Of a stretch of 58,425 bases of DNA, positions 44,936-54,417 are shown piece by piece; within the stretch, counting starts at the first letter, position 1, and the number at the start of each line of letters is the position of its first letter. The stretch lies in NCBI RefSeq assembly GCF_001456025.1, contig NZ_LMTZ01000143.1, forward strand, positions 1 through 58,425, given 5' to 3'. Below the pieces are notes generated by a model. It was given only the letters and a program-made list of their open reading frames with translations, ran no database searches and was not told the DNA's origin. Source of the stretch: Mastigocoleus testarum BC008. Lineage in GTDB: Bacteria > Cyanobacteriota > Cyanobacteriia > Cyanobacteriales > Nostocaceae. The position numbers were made by a program, and so were the translations under genes.

Positions 44936-47900
44936 TTACTTCTTACTCCTTCCTTCTTCCTTTAAACTTATCGCTTTTGCTTTTGACTCCGGATTAAAAT
45001 CTAATTTCGGATTCCATTTTTTTGCTTGACGAAACTTCTCCACCGCATCTTCAAAATCACCATTTTTCGCTAAATCCTCACCTTGTCTTATAAAATTAGA
45101 AGCAACTGCGGCTAGTACTTGCGGAGTTTGACAAACCTTAAGCTCTTCAAGTTTATCTGGATAACTAACTAAATAACCTTCAAGCCTATTACAACCCCGC
45201 GTTAGTAAATTATCAAAATCCCAATTCCACAACTTCACTGTTTTATCCCATGAAGCGGAAGCAATAGTTTTTCCATCCGGGCTAAATCCCACGTGATAAA
45301 CCGAGTTTTGATGTCCAGTTAAGGTGTGGAGTAATTTACCATTTGTGGACCACAACTTCACTGTTTTATCCCCTGAAGCGGAAGCAATAGTTTTTCCATC
45401 CGGGCTAAATCCCACCTGATAAACCCAGTCTTGATGTCCAGTTAAGGTGTGTTGTTCTAATTCAACAGAGTCATGAATAGCATTATGTAGGGCGATTTTA
45501 ATTTGCTGTTGAGTATCTGTTGGTATCCGTGTCCTCCACCAGCTTTTTGCTAATAACTCATTACCTTTAATAGCTTCAATCAATGCATCTTCATAGTTTT
45601 TCAAGCCAAAAAGGTATTCCGATCTAGTGCTCAAACTATTAATTTCGCTGGCGATCGCGCTTGTTTTCGCTTCTACCCAATTCCAACCAGCAAACCCAGT
45701 AGCTAATGAAGCTGCTAGCAAACCACCAGAAAGCCATTTGATTGCGCGTTTTTGCAACCGTGTTTTTTCCTGTTGTTGACTAACTTTTTCTTGTTCTTTG
45801 CGATCGCGCTCTTGTAAACTCTCCCGAATAAACTTACTTTGAGAATCGCTCAAATACTCCCGATATTTCTCATCATTGAACCAACCTTCTGCTTCACCTA
45901 AATTTCCACCACTTAACAAATATTCCGAATCCCGCCCCTTATCTTCCCATTTAACTACTGTAAACTGTAAACGTTCTTGCCAAACCCGGAACTGACGATT
46001 ACTTTTGATCCATTCCCGGAGCATTCCCCATTCTCGAATCAGCGCTTCATGGATAATTTCTACCGTCTTCTCTTGAGTGGTTTCATCCCAACCCGTTACC
46101 AGCAAACGTTGATTTGCGAAAAATTCTACCCAATCCCAATTTTCTTTCCCCACTTCAGCACGGGTTGCTTTGCGCTTGGTATCTTCCGTACCTTCCCCTG
46201 GACTAACCAACTGAATAAATATCCGTTCAGCTTTTTCTTTATTGCGAGCAGATAAGGGACTTAATATTGAATCTGCATATTTTGCTAAAGCTTGTTTTAA
46301 ACCACCAATTTCTTTATAAGCTTGGTGGTTAAGATACCATTTATCGTGTTTTTCCCACAGTTGGAATAAGGTAAACTCTAATAAAGGTAAACTTCCCGCT
46401 TGATTTCCAAGTTCGTCAATTAATTTATCTGTTAAACCCGGTTCTAACTCCACCTTCATCTTTGCTGCTGGTTGTTCGATCGCAGCACGCAATTCTGATT
46501 GATTCATGGGAGAGGAATTATAAATTCCCTGCTGTAAAAGATCGCTAAAATCACGGTTAGAAATCGCGTGTCCATAAAAATCAGCCCGTAGAGTCAGTAC
46601 TAAACTAAAATTTGGTGCGGATTTGACCGCGTGGAGCAATAAATTTAAGAAGGGTTGCTGTTGTGATTCCGGGGTTAAGGTGTAAAGTTCTTCAAATTGA
46701 TCTGCGATTAATATAAACCTTTGGGATGATGTTTGTCCTTTATACATCCCCGCAACAGAATTATCATCCCCCGTAGAGACGTTGCATGCAACGTCTCTAC
46801 ATGATTGTGATGCATTTGTAGATGATTTTGGGGGAATTTCGCTAGAAGCAACAATATTTTCAATTAACCGACATAAAGCTTGCTTGTCATGAAGCAAGTT
46901 TATTTGTGTAGGAATTGCGCACTCGTTACTAGTTTCTAATGGTTGGGGATTGCTTCCTTGCGTCGCAATGACAGATGGGTTGGGATTGCTTTGTTGATTC
47001 GCAATGACAGGTGGATTGAGATTGTTTCCTTTCGTCCCAATAACGGTTGTGTTGGAATTGTTTCCCCTTATCCCAATGACAGGTGGATTGAGATTGTTTC
47101 CCCTTGTCCCAATAACAGGTGGGTTGGGATTGCTTTCTTGCGTCCCAATGACAGATTGAATATGGGAACTCAAAGCAACAGCTAAAGCATCAAAAGGATT
47201 ATTCCCCGGACGAAAAGACACAATTTGTATACCATCTTCCCGTAACCGAGGAACCAACCCCGCAAACACCACCGAAGATTTTCCGCTTCCAGAAGCACCA
47301 ACCACCGGAACCAAAGGTTTACTTTTTGCTGCTTCGAATAAATCTGCAATAAACTTCTCTCTTCCAAAAAAGTATTCTGCATCTTCTTCTTGGAATGCAG
47401 ATAATCCCTTATAAGGAGAATGAGGAAGTTTACCTGTGAGTCCTCCTAAATCTTTCCAAGTCGGAGGTGGAACGCTAGTATTTTTACAGATTATTGGTAA
47501 CCAGTTTAATCCTGGTATTTGCTTTTCCCTTTCTTCTTGAGATGTTAATTCTACAAGCTTAAGTCTTGCATTTCGCACCGAGGTAAATAAAGATTCCCCC
47601 TGAGCATAAGAACTAAGAAAATATTCAATAAACCCGATCGCGGTTTTATCTGGTACCGGTTCGCGCCAAACTATGATGTAGGGTAAATGCAAATCTGCTA
47701 ATTGTTTTGCTAAACCCAAACCGTCACAGGAATTAAATATTGCTAACTTTAAACCTTTTTTAACAGCTTCCCCTAAGGTATTTCTGATTTCCTGCAAACT
47801 TAAATTATCAGTAGAATTAATTTGCAGCGATCCAACAGTCCCATCTTCAAAAGTTTCGCTATGACCGCTATAAAATAAGATATTGCAAGGTTCATCCCAT

Positions 47901-48682
47901 AACTTGCTAAAATCTTGGCGTTGTGGTTGCTCCAGATTAATTAACTCTGCTCCGCGCTTCTCTAGCTTTGCAATTAATTCTTTATCCCTTTTAACGTTTA
48001 TATCCTTACTATCACCAAAAATACTTGTAATTCTAACCCTTCTAAATATCCCATCATCCTTAACTTTTGGCGCAGGGGAATTGGATTCACTCAAACACAA
48101 AATAACTTCTAGACCCGAACATTCTTGAAAATAATCCCATTCCCGCCAAGGCAAACGATGTAAAATATCCTTCGTTTGCTGCAATGTAATATTTTGAGTA
48201 TGAATCTCCAACAAAATTTGAGAATTTGGATCTAACTCCAATCGTGCTTCCAATTTGGACTTTACTTTTTCCAACCACTGATTAACCTCAGTGCGTAACT
48301 CTGAAGCATAGCGTTCTGCTTTTTGCAGCAGCGCTTCGCTATCGCACTCTTGCTTAGACTTTTCAAATTCCTGCTTTTGCTTCTCAGGTGACCAATTAGT
48401 CGCTATATTTTTATTGAAACCTCTGGTGATATTCTCATGTTCTAGATCTAAACTTGTAGCGACAGATCTAGGAATTAAAATTCTAATTCCAAGATTTTTA
48501 AATAAATTAATATATTTTTTTTGCCAATTTTGATATGACTTACGAATTTCAGGTGCAGGAGGTAATTGAATTTCTATTTCTTGAGAGTGCTGACTACCAA
48601 CTTTACTTGTGAATATAGAGATTTCAGGAAATCCATTAGTAAAGTCACCATCGCCAAACTTTAAACTTACCAGTACCTGCAT
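44936..48682 (-). CDS. CHAT-nSTAND-TM-WD40 protein
   Basis: 1248 residues. The CHAT caspase-like protease covers about residues 210-400, with His274 in LFYSGHSE and Cys319 in FNSCDG, so the dyad is intact. The nSTAND NTPase follows: P-loop GASGSGKS at residues 462-469 and Walker B LIADQFEELY near residue 668. Between them six 12-residue repeats (46940-47155) and one palindrome (46773-46800) form a repeat-derived linker. A membrane helix is near residue 1020. Only two WD40 repeats remain, each 41 residues and nearly identical, so no full propeller can form. A two-cysteine tail (TRGCNRLEGYL, then VCQ) and a short helical repeat end it. Same plan as the caspase proteins with the protease exchanged. 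Confidence 0.92.
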   Translation of the reverse strand: MQVLVSLKFGDGDFTNGFPEISIFTSKVGSQHSQEIEIQLPPAPEIRKSYQNWQKKYINLFKNLGIRILIPRSVATSLDLEHENITRGFNKNIATNWSPEKQKQEFEKSKQECDSEALLQKAERYASELRTEVNQWLEKVKSKLEARLELDPNSQILLEIHTQNITLQQTKDILHRLPWREWDYFQECSGLEVILCLSESNSPAPKVKDDGIFRRVRITSIFGDSKDINVKRDKELIAKLEKRGAELINLEQPQRQDFSKLWDEPCNILFYSGHSETFEDGTVGSLQINSTDNLSLQEIRNTLGEAVKKGLKLAIFNSCDGLGLAKQLADLHLPYIIVWREPVPDKTAIGFIEYFLSSYAQGESLFTSVRNARLKLVELTSQEEREKQIPGLNWLPIICKNTSVPPPTWKDLGGLTGKLPHSPYKGLSAFQEEDAEYFFGREKFIADLFEAAKSKPLVPVVGASGSGKSSVVFAGLVPRLREDGIQIVSFRPGNNPFDALAVALSSHIQSVIGTQESNPNPPVIGTRGNNLNPPVIGIRGNNSNTTVIGTKGNNLNPPVIANQQSNPNPSVIATQGSNPQPLETSNECAIPTQINLLHDKQALCRLIENIVASSEIPPKSSTNASQSCRDVACNVSTGDDNSVAGMYKGQTSSQRFILIADQFEELYTLTPESQQQPFLNLLLHAVKSAPNFSLVLTLRADFYGHAISNRDFSDLLQQGIYNSSPMNQSELRAAIEQPAAKMKVELEPGLTDKLIDELGNQAGSLPLLEFTLFQLWEKHDKWYLNHQAYKEIGGLKQALAKYADSILSPLSARNKEKAERIFIQLVSPGEGTEDTKRKATRAEVGKENWDWVEFFANQRLLVTGWDETTQEKTVEIIHEALIREWGMLREWIKSNRQFRVWQERLQFTVVKWEDKGRDSEYLLSGGNLGEAEGWFNDEKYREYLSDSQSKFIRESLQERDRKEQEKVSQQQEKTRLQKRAIKWLSGGLLAASLATGFAGWNWVEAKTSAIASEINSLSTRSEYLFGLKNYEDALIEAIKGNELLAKSWWRTRIPTDTQQQIKIALHNAIHDSVELEQHTLTGHQDWVYQVGFSPDGKTIASASGDKTVKLWSTNGKLLHTLTGHQNSVYHVGFSPDGKTIASASWDKTVKLWNWDFDNLLTRGCNRLEGYLVSYPDKLEELKVCQTPQVLAAVASNFIRQGEDLAKNGDFEDAVEKFRQAKKWNPKLDFNPESKAKAISLKEEGRSKK
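46773..46800. repeat. perfect 28-bp palindrome inside the CHAT gene
   Basis: GTAGAGACGTTGCA followed by its exact inverse complement. Read in frame (around SCRDVACNVSTGDD) in the nSTAND linker region, in a different reading frame from the copies in the caspase genes. Confidence 0.9.
46940..47155 (-). repeat. in-frame 36-bp tandem repeat, six copies
   Basis: Six 36-bp units encode SVIGTQESNPNP, PVIGTRGNNLNP, PVIGIRGNNSNT, TVIGTKGNNLNP, PVIANQQSNPNP and SVIATQGSNPQP. The DNA contains GTCATTGCGACGCAAGGAAG-like words, resembling the dispersed GTCATTGCGA...GAAGCAATCC repeats of many bacteria. Confidence 0.85.
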
Positions 48683-49149
48683 GAATACCGTTCCTAACTC
48701 TCACAAACTACCTTGGTGTTTTTGACCCTTTGATATAAATACATTTGCTGTTTTTTGTTTTACATAATTCTATTATTCATTCCTTGTTATTCGAGTTAAA
48801 GATTTATCTTTTGAAATAAAATATTTTAGAAAATAAATCTGCAGACAGATGAATTAAATTTAGAATGCATTAATGGACTAACAAGCAAAAATAGATATTC
48901 AATAACTCACAACTATTTATAGGTACGAAGAGAATTTACTGATGCAAGATAAACACGATCAAAACCAACGCGATCAAGACTAAACACGATCAAGACTAAA
49001 TAATAAGGGCGCAATGCCTTGCACCCCTACCAAATTATTATTAGTAATAATATTTTTCCAATTGCAATGCACTTTTTAATTGCAACTAAAAATTGTATAT
49101 CACAAAATTGTTTTAGCGTGATATACTAATTTTATTCATACAAACCCAT

Positions 49150-49180
49150 CCCCGTATTTAATGCTTTCACGGGGCTTTTT
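49150..49180 (+). terminator. rho-independent terminator-like hairpin
   Basis: CCCCGT (49150-49155) pairs with ACGGGG (49169-49174), followed by CTTTTTCTT. A TATACT hexamer at 49122-49127 lies 23 bases upstream, so a very short RNA of about 45 bases may be made. No gene precedes it on this strand. Confidence 0.55.
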
Positions 49181-49469
49181 CTTGTCAGATCACATATTTG
49201 AGCAAGTCTTTTAGTTGATAACAAAATCCTGCAAAAACATGCGATCGCATCATACACAAGAAATTTTATGAGTTATGAATTATTAAAATCATAACTTTTT
49301 CTATTTGCTGCTAGCGAATAAAGATGTTCGTAAATGCTTCAAGATGAATGCATTACCACTATACTTATGATGACAAATCTAATGATAAATCTCACGTATA
49401 GCGTTAACCTTAAACCTAGCGCACTTTTAGTGTAGCACAATAATCAAAGTCAAAAGTACTTAAACCCCA

Positions 49470-49800
<331 letters not shown>

Positions 49801-49807
49801 CTACCCC

Positions 49808-50974
49808 TCACCCATCCCGCTTAACTTCTGAAACATTGTTAAACCAACCTTTGCGCCAGAAGAAGATAATCAAACTCGAAGCTACAATAATCATAATTGC
49901 CCAACAAACAGGATAACCCCAATACCAATTCAGTTCTGGCATATTAAATGGTGAAGCCTGGGGATTAAAGTTCATTCCATACACCCCAGCAATAAAGGTT
50001 AAGGGAATAAAAATTGTGGAGATCACAGTTAACAACTTCATGATTTCGTTCATTTTGTTGCTCAGAGCAGATAGGTACACATCCATCAAACCTGTTGTTA
50101 ATTCCCTGTATGTCTCCACTACGTCGATAATCTGGACAGTATGGTCGTAACAATCTCGTAGATAAACGATTACGTCTTCACTTAATAAAGGACTTTTGTC
50201 TCTGATTAAAGCATTAATTGCATCCCGTTGGGGCCATATTGCACGACGCAATGTAAGTAAATCTCGTTTAACTTGATAGATTTTCCCTAAGGTTTGTTCG
50301 TTGGGTTTATGTACTACTTCATCTTCTAAATCTTCAATTCGTTCGCCAAAATCTTCTAATACTGGGAAAAAACCATCAATGATTGCATCCCACAACGCAT
50401 ATGCTAAAAAATCCGGTCCCCGTTGACGAATTGAACCTTTGTTTCCCCTTAGGCGATCGCGAACCGGATTGAAACAGTCCATGCTTGATTCTTCTTGCAA
50501 TGTGAGTAAATAATGTTCACCCAAAATCAAGCTCACTTGTTCGCTACGAAATCCTTTTCCATCTGAATCGGGTATAACCATTCTGGTAATAATTACCAAC
50601 TGATTTTTGTAGTCTTCTATTTTGGGACGCTGGGGAATGTTGACTACATCTTCTAAAACTAGTTGATGTAAGTTAAAAACTTGACCTAACTTTATTAATA
50701 TATCCTCGCTGCCTAAGCCCCTAACATCTACCCAAGATACTGATTCTGTATCCAAGTAATACACGCATTGCTCTGGTGATATTTGCTGCACTCGGACAGC
50801 ATTTTCTTGGTTGTAATCAATTAAAACTAACTCTGATGGTGCTGCATCTGGATCGATGTCTAGGGTTCCTGGGACGCTACCAGGTTCGCCATAATAGTAG
50901 GGAAATAAATCTTCTTCTAATTTTTCCTCGTTTTGTGGTGGTTTATTTGGTAGCTGTAATCGTTTTTCGTTCAC
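49808..50974 (-). CDS. corA: magnesium/cobalt transporter CorA
   Basis: 388 residues, normal length for CorA. A large N-terminal cytoplasmic domain (about residues 1-310) ends in the long helix leading to two membrane helices near the C-terminus. The pore signature GMN is present in AGVYGMNFN near residues 331-335, between the two helices. It forms homopentameric channels that take up Mg2+ (and Co2+, Ni2+) driven by membrane potential. The start MNEKRLQLPNKP is the only reasonable one. The gene is divergent from the carboxypeptidase gene, so both promoters lie in the 149-base spacer. Confidence 0.95.
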   Translation of the reverse strand: MNEKRLQLPNKPPQNEEKLEEDLFPYYYGEPGSVPGTLDIDPDAAPSELVLIDYNQENAVRVQQISPEQCVYYLDTESVSWVDVRGLGSEDILIKLGQVFNLHQLVLEDVVNIPQRPKIEDYKNQLVIITRMVIPDSDGKGFRSEQVSLILGEHYLLTLQEESSMDCFNPVRDRLRGNKGSIRQRGPDFLAYALWDAIIDGFFPVLEDFGERIEDLEDEVVHKPNEQTLGKIYQVKRDLLTLRRAIWPQRDAINALIRDKSPLLSEDVIVYLRDCYDHTVQIIDVVETYRELTTGLMDVYLSALSNKMNEIMKLLTVISTIFIPLTFIAGVYGMNFNPQASPFNMPELNWYWGYPVCWAIMIIVASSLIIFFWRKGWFNNVSEVKRDG

Positions 50975-51123
50975 TTAAATTGTCCCAAACTACTAATTTT
51001 TGTTAACTTTTGTTTGTTTATAATTTCGACTCCTTGCAATTCAAAGCTTATTTATCGAACTCTATTTTAAACTTATTGGGTATTTGGGAAAAATTCTAGA
51101 GACGCATCATATTTGCAGTCATC

Positions 51124-52821
51124 ATGAAGGTAAATAAATTTGACTTCAGTCACTACTATACTTACGCTGAACTGGTAGATTACCTTACTCAGATGGCGGA
51201 GGATTATCCGAAGTTAATCGATTTACAAGTACTGGGTAAGAGTTATGCTGGACGGGATATTTGGCTTGTTACCCTCACTAATCAAGTAACTGGAAGTCCC
51301 CTTACTAAACCGGGTTACTGGATTGACGCTAATACCCATGCTGCGGAAGTCACTGGCTCGGCTGTTGCTTGCTATACTATCTATTACCTATTGACCCAAT
51401 ACCACCGAGATCCTCAAGCAACTAATCTTCTCGATAATTATACTGTCTATGTATTACCCCGTTTGGCAATTGATGGGGCGGAAAAATACCTAACTACTCC
51501 TTACTGGTTGCGTTCTAGTGTCCGTCCTTATCCCTACCCTGAAAAGCAAGATGGGCTCCATTGGGAAGATATTAATGGAGATGGATTAATCTTATTGATG
51601 CGAATTCAGGATGAATGTGGTGCTTGGAAGGTCTCGGAAGAAGACCCGCGTTTAATGGTCGATCGCGAACCGGAAGAATTTGGTGGTACTTACTATACTT
51701 TACTACCGGAGGGATTCATTCATAATTATGATGGTAAGAATATCAAGGTAGCTCCCCGGTTAGAAGGTATGGATTTTAACCGCAATTACCCCTACCTCTG
51801 GATGCCAGAAGGGGTGCAAAAAGGTGCAGGAGATTTGCCTTTGTCTGAGTCAGAAACCCGTTCTGAAGCTGAGTTTTGGCAGTCCCATCGTAATATTAAT
51901 GGTTTTATTAGTTACCACACTCACTGTGCTTTAATTTTGCGTCCCTATAGTACCCACCCCGACGAGCATTTCCCGGTTGAGGATTTGGAAATTTATAAAT
52001 TGATTGGGGAAAAAGGAAGCAAACTAACTGGTTATGAATGCGTTTCTGTATACCACGACTTTCGTCGTCATCCTCAACAAGTAACTAACGGGGGAATGGA
52101 TGACTATGGTTACGACCACTTCGGCTGGTTCGGTTTTACCATCGAACTGTGGGATGCACCGACCGCAGCTGGGGTAAATAAAGGAAAACACATTGACTGG
52201 AGTCGCCGACATCCGGTAGCAGATGACCTAAAATTGTTGCAGTGGAACGATCAAAAGCTTGCGGGTAAAGGGTTTATCAACTGGGAGCCTTTTAATCATC
52301 CTCAATTAGGAGAAGTGGAAATTGGCGGTTGGGACGACAAACTGGTATGGGATAACGCACCACCGGAATATTTACCCGATATATGCAATCGACAATGTCG
52401 TTTTGCGATTGCTCATGCTTTAATGTCTCCCCGTTTGGTGTTGGGTCGTGCTGATGCGATCTACCAAGGAAGTGATATTTATCATGTCATGATTCAATTG
52501 GAAAACCAAGGTTTTTTACCGACCTACACTAGTCAAAAAGCTTTAGAACGAGGAGCAGTGAAACCGATTGAAGTTAATCTATCTTTACCTTCTGGGGTGA
52601 GTCTAGTTAGCGGTCAACTCAAACAAAATATTAACCATCTGGAAGGACGTTCTAACAAGGTGACAAAGCTTTGGGCTAAGCAGGGTACTGACTACCGTTG
52701 TCATGTCGAGTGGGTAATTAAGGGAGCATCGGGTAGTGAAATTGAGATTACTGCTGTGGGGGAGCGATCGGGAATGGTTTCTTGTCGTTTGCGGCTTGAA
52801 CCATCTAAGGTGAAGTTATAA
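51124..52821 (+). CDS. M14 family zinc carboxypeptidase
   Basis: 565 residues. The zinc site HxxE is His72-Glu75 in NTHAAEVTG. The third ligand is His in ISYHTHCALIL near residue 263. The catalytic Glu is probably in GFTIELWD near residue 340, and the substrate-binding Arg in MDFNRNYPY near residue 220. The catalytic domain takes residues 10-420; the rest is a beta-rich C-terminal domain. There is no signal peptide, so the enzyme is probably cytoplasmic and trims C-terminal residues of peptides. Start MKVNKFDFSHYYTY is typical. It is followed by a GST gene 139 bases later. Confidence 0.93.
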   Translation: MKVNKFDFSHYYTYAELVDYLTQMAEDYPKLIDLQVLGKSYAGRDIWLVTLTNQVTGSPLTKPGYWIDANTHAAEVTGSAVACYTIYYLLTQYHRDPQATNLLDNYTVYVLPRLAIDGAEKYLTTPYWLRSSVRPYPYPEKQDGLHWEDINGDGLILLMRIQDECGAWKVSEEDPRLMVDREPEEFGGTYYTLLPEGFIHNYDGKNIKVAPRLEGMDFNRNYPYLWMPEGVQKGAGDLPLSESETRSEAEFWQSHRNINGFISYHTHCALILRPYSTHPDEHFPVEDLEIYKLIGEKGSKLTGYECVSVYHDFRRHPQQVTNGGMDDYGYDHFGWFGFTIELWDAPTAAGVNKGKHIDWSRRHPVADDLKLLQWNDQKLAGKGFINWEPFNHPQLGEVEIGGWDDKLVWDNAPPEYLPDICNRQCRFAIAHALMSPRLVLGRADAIYQGSDIYHVMIQLENQGFLPTYTSQKALERGAVKPIEVNLSLPSGVSLVSGQLKQNINHLEGRSNKVTKLWAKQGTDYRCHVEWVIKGASGSEIEITAVGERSGMVSCRLRLEPSKVKL

Positions 52822-52960
52822 AACACTTATAAAACACTTGGGAAGTATGAAACTCAGACCTTTTCAGAACCGTTAATTAAACCTTGAGAAATAAAGAAAG
52901 TTACTACTCACTGTTATTATATGGGGTTGTTGTCAAGCATAAAATTAGTCGATTGAAATT

Positions 52961-53674
52961 ATGAATAATCCTATTTTGTTTTATTACAATGACGGAAAAG
53001 GTAGAGCAGAGCTTTCACGTCTTATCTTTATTTATGGTGATATTTCTTTTGAAGATAAAGGAATTTCTTTTCAGGAATACTTTCAGATGCGGGACAGTGG
53101 ACAATTACCGTTTGAACAGCTGCCTATTTTACAAGTTGACGGGACAACGATAAGTCAATCATGTGCTATTGCTCGCTATGCTGCCAAAAAAGCTGGCTTA
53201 TATCCTAATGATAATGTACAAGCAGCTCAAACAGATATGATAGTTGATGCCTGGAGAGACATACTAGATATTTTTTATGGGTGTTATGTAGATCGAGTTG
53301 TGGATAATGGTCGGTTAGTCATGAAAATGAGGGAACCAAAAGTGAAGCTAGAGAAACTCAATGAGTTTTTCGACACAACTTGGTCAATGCATTTGAGAAG
53401 ATTTGAGAAAATGATTTCATCTTCCTCTAATTCTCCATTTCTTGTGGGAGACTCTTTGACTTGGGCTGATTTAGCATTGTTCGATCTTCTATGTACTTTT
53501 GATGAAAATGCTAACTTATGGAAGACTGAATCTACATTTTTCTATATACCAGATCCCTATGGACCTTATCGACCTTCTGCCGAAATACTTAAATTACCAT
53601 TAGTTAATGAGTTGTCAAAAATAATCAAACAAACACCAAGTATTAAGACTTGGCTTACTTCTCATCCATATTGA
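52961..53674 (+). CDS. sigma-class-like glutathione S-transferase
   Basis: 237 residues. The thioredoxin-like N-terminal domain begins MNNPILFYYNDGKGRAELSR; Tyr8 or Tyr9 takes the place of the catalytic tyrosine of sigma-class GSTs. The glutathione-binding segment is LPILQVDGTTISQSCAIARY near residue 55. The all-helical C-terminal domain contains FLVGDSLTWADLALFDLL near residue 163, a GST landmark. It most likely conjugates or reduces electrophiles with glutathione. The start ATG at 52961 fits. No regulator is adjacent. Confidence 0.93.
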   Translation: MNNPILFYYNDGKGRAELSRLIFIYGDISFEDKGISFQEYFQMRDSGQLPFEQLPILQVDGTTISQSCAIARYAAKKAGLYPNDNVQAAQTDMIVDAWRDILDIFYGCYVDRVVDNGRLVMKMREPKVKLEKLNEFFDTTWSMHLRRFEKMISSSSNSPFLVGDSLTWADLALFDLLCTFDENANLWKTESTFFYIPDPYGPYRPSAEILKLPLVNELSKIIKQTPSIKTWLTSHPY

Positions 53675-54417
53675 AAAATTAGTGACAGATTTTTGTGAAA
53701 TCAATATTATTGCTGTGGAGAAGTGATCGAGCACAGTTTTTTGCTGTTAGAGCCTTGATTTACCTGGTACCTAAGCACATATACTTTCAATGATATTCGG
53801 TTTGCCATAGTACTTACCTTTGATTATTAATTTATACTCTCGGCAGCTTGCATTGTAAGCTTAAAACCCCAAAATTATTTCAAAATAAAACTGAGTTATT
53901 GTAGTTTGTCCCGACTTTGTCACTTTTTATTTTGTAATGTATATATTAAGTGGTCGAAAACTTAGTTTTGAGATTTAAAGTGTACGAAATAAAGATTATT
54001 GATTGAATACAAGATAGGTTTGGAGAACTAGCATCTTAATCTCTCTAAATTTGTTTGATTCTAAGCTTGTGATTCTCAAAATCTATGCTACTCAAATCTA
54101 AGATTTATCCAGTTGTTATGTTGGCAAAACCAAAATCAAAGGTAATTGTTTCTAATCATTTGGGATTGTTACTACTTCGCATAGATATACTACCTAATGT
54201 CATAGTCTCTCAGATCCTACAAACAACTGTTAAGTTTAAGGTTTTCATGAGTGTAATTACTTGATTACAATGTTATTTTTCAGACTAGTTAACCTATATT
54301 TATGCTTCTAGATAGATCTAAGGCTTGTATCTAATTGATTTTTTACTGAATTACACTCGAAGGTAAATACATTTACGGAATTATTAATTTTTTTGGTGTT
54401 GACAAGGAGATTGAAAA
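53675..54417. other. long AT-rich spacer
   Basis: About 740 bases without a supported gene, repeat or terminator. It holds the promoter of the beta-helix gene, whose ribosome-binding site AAGGAG is seven bases before the ATG. Confidence 0.5.
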
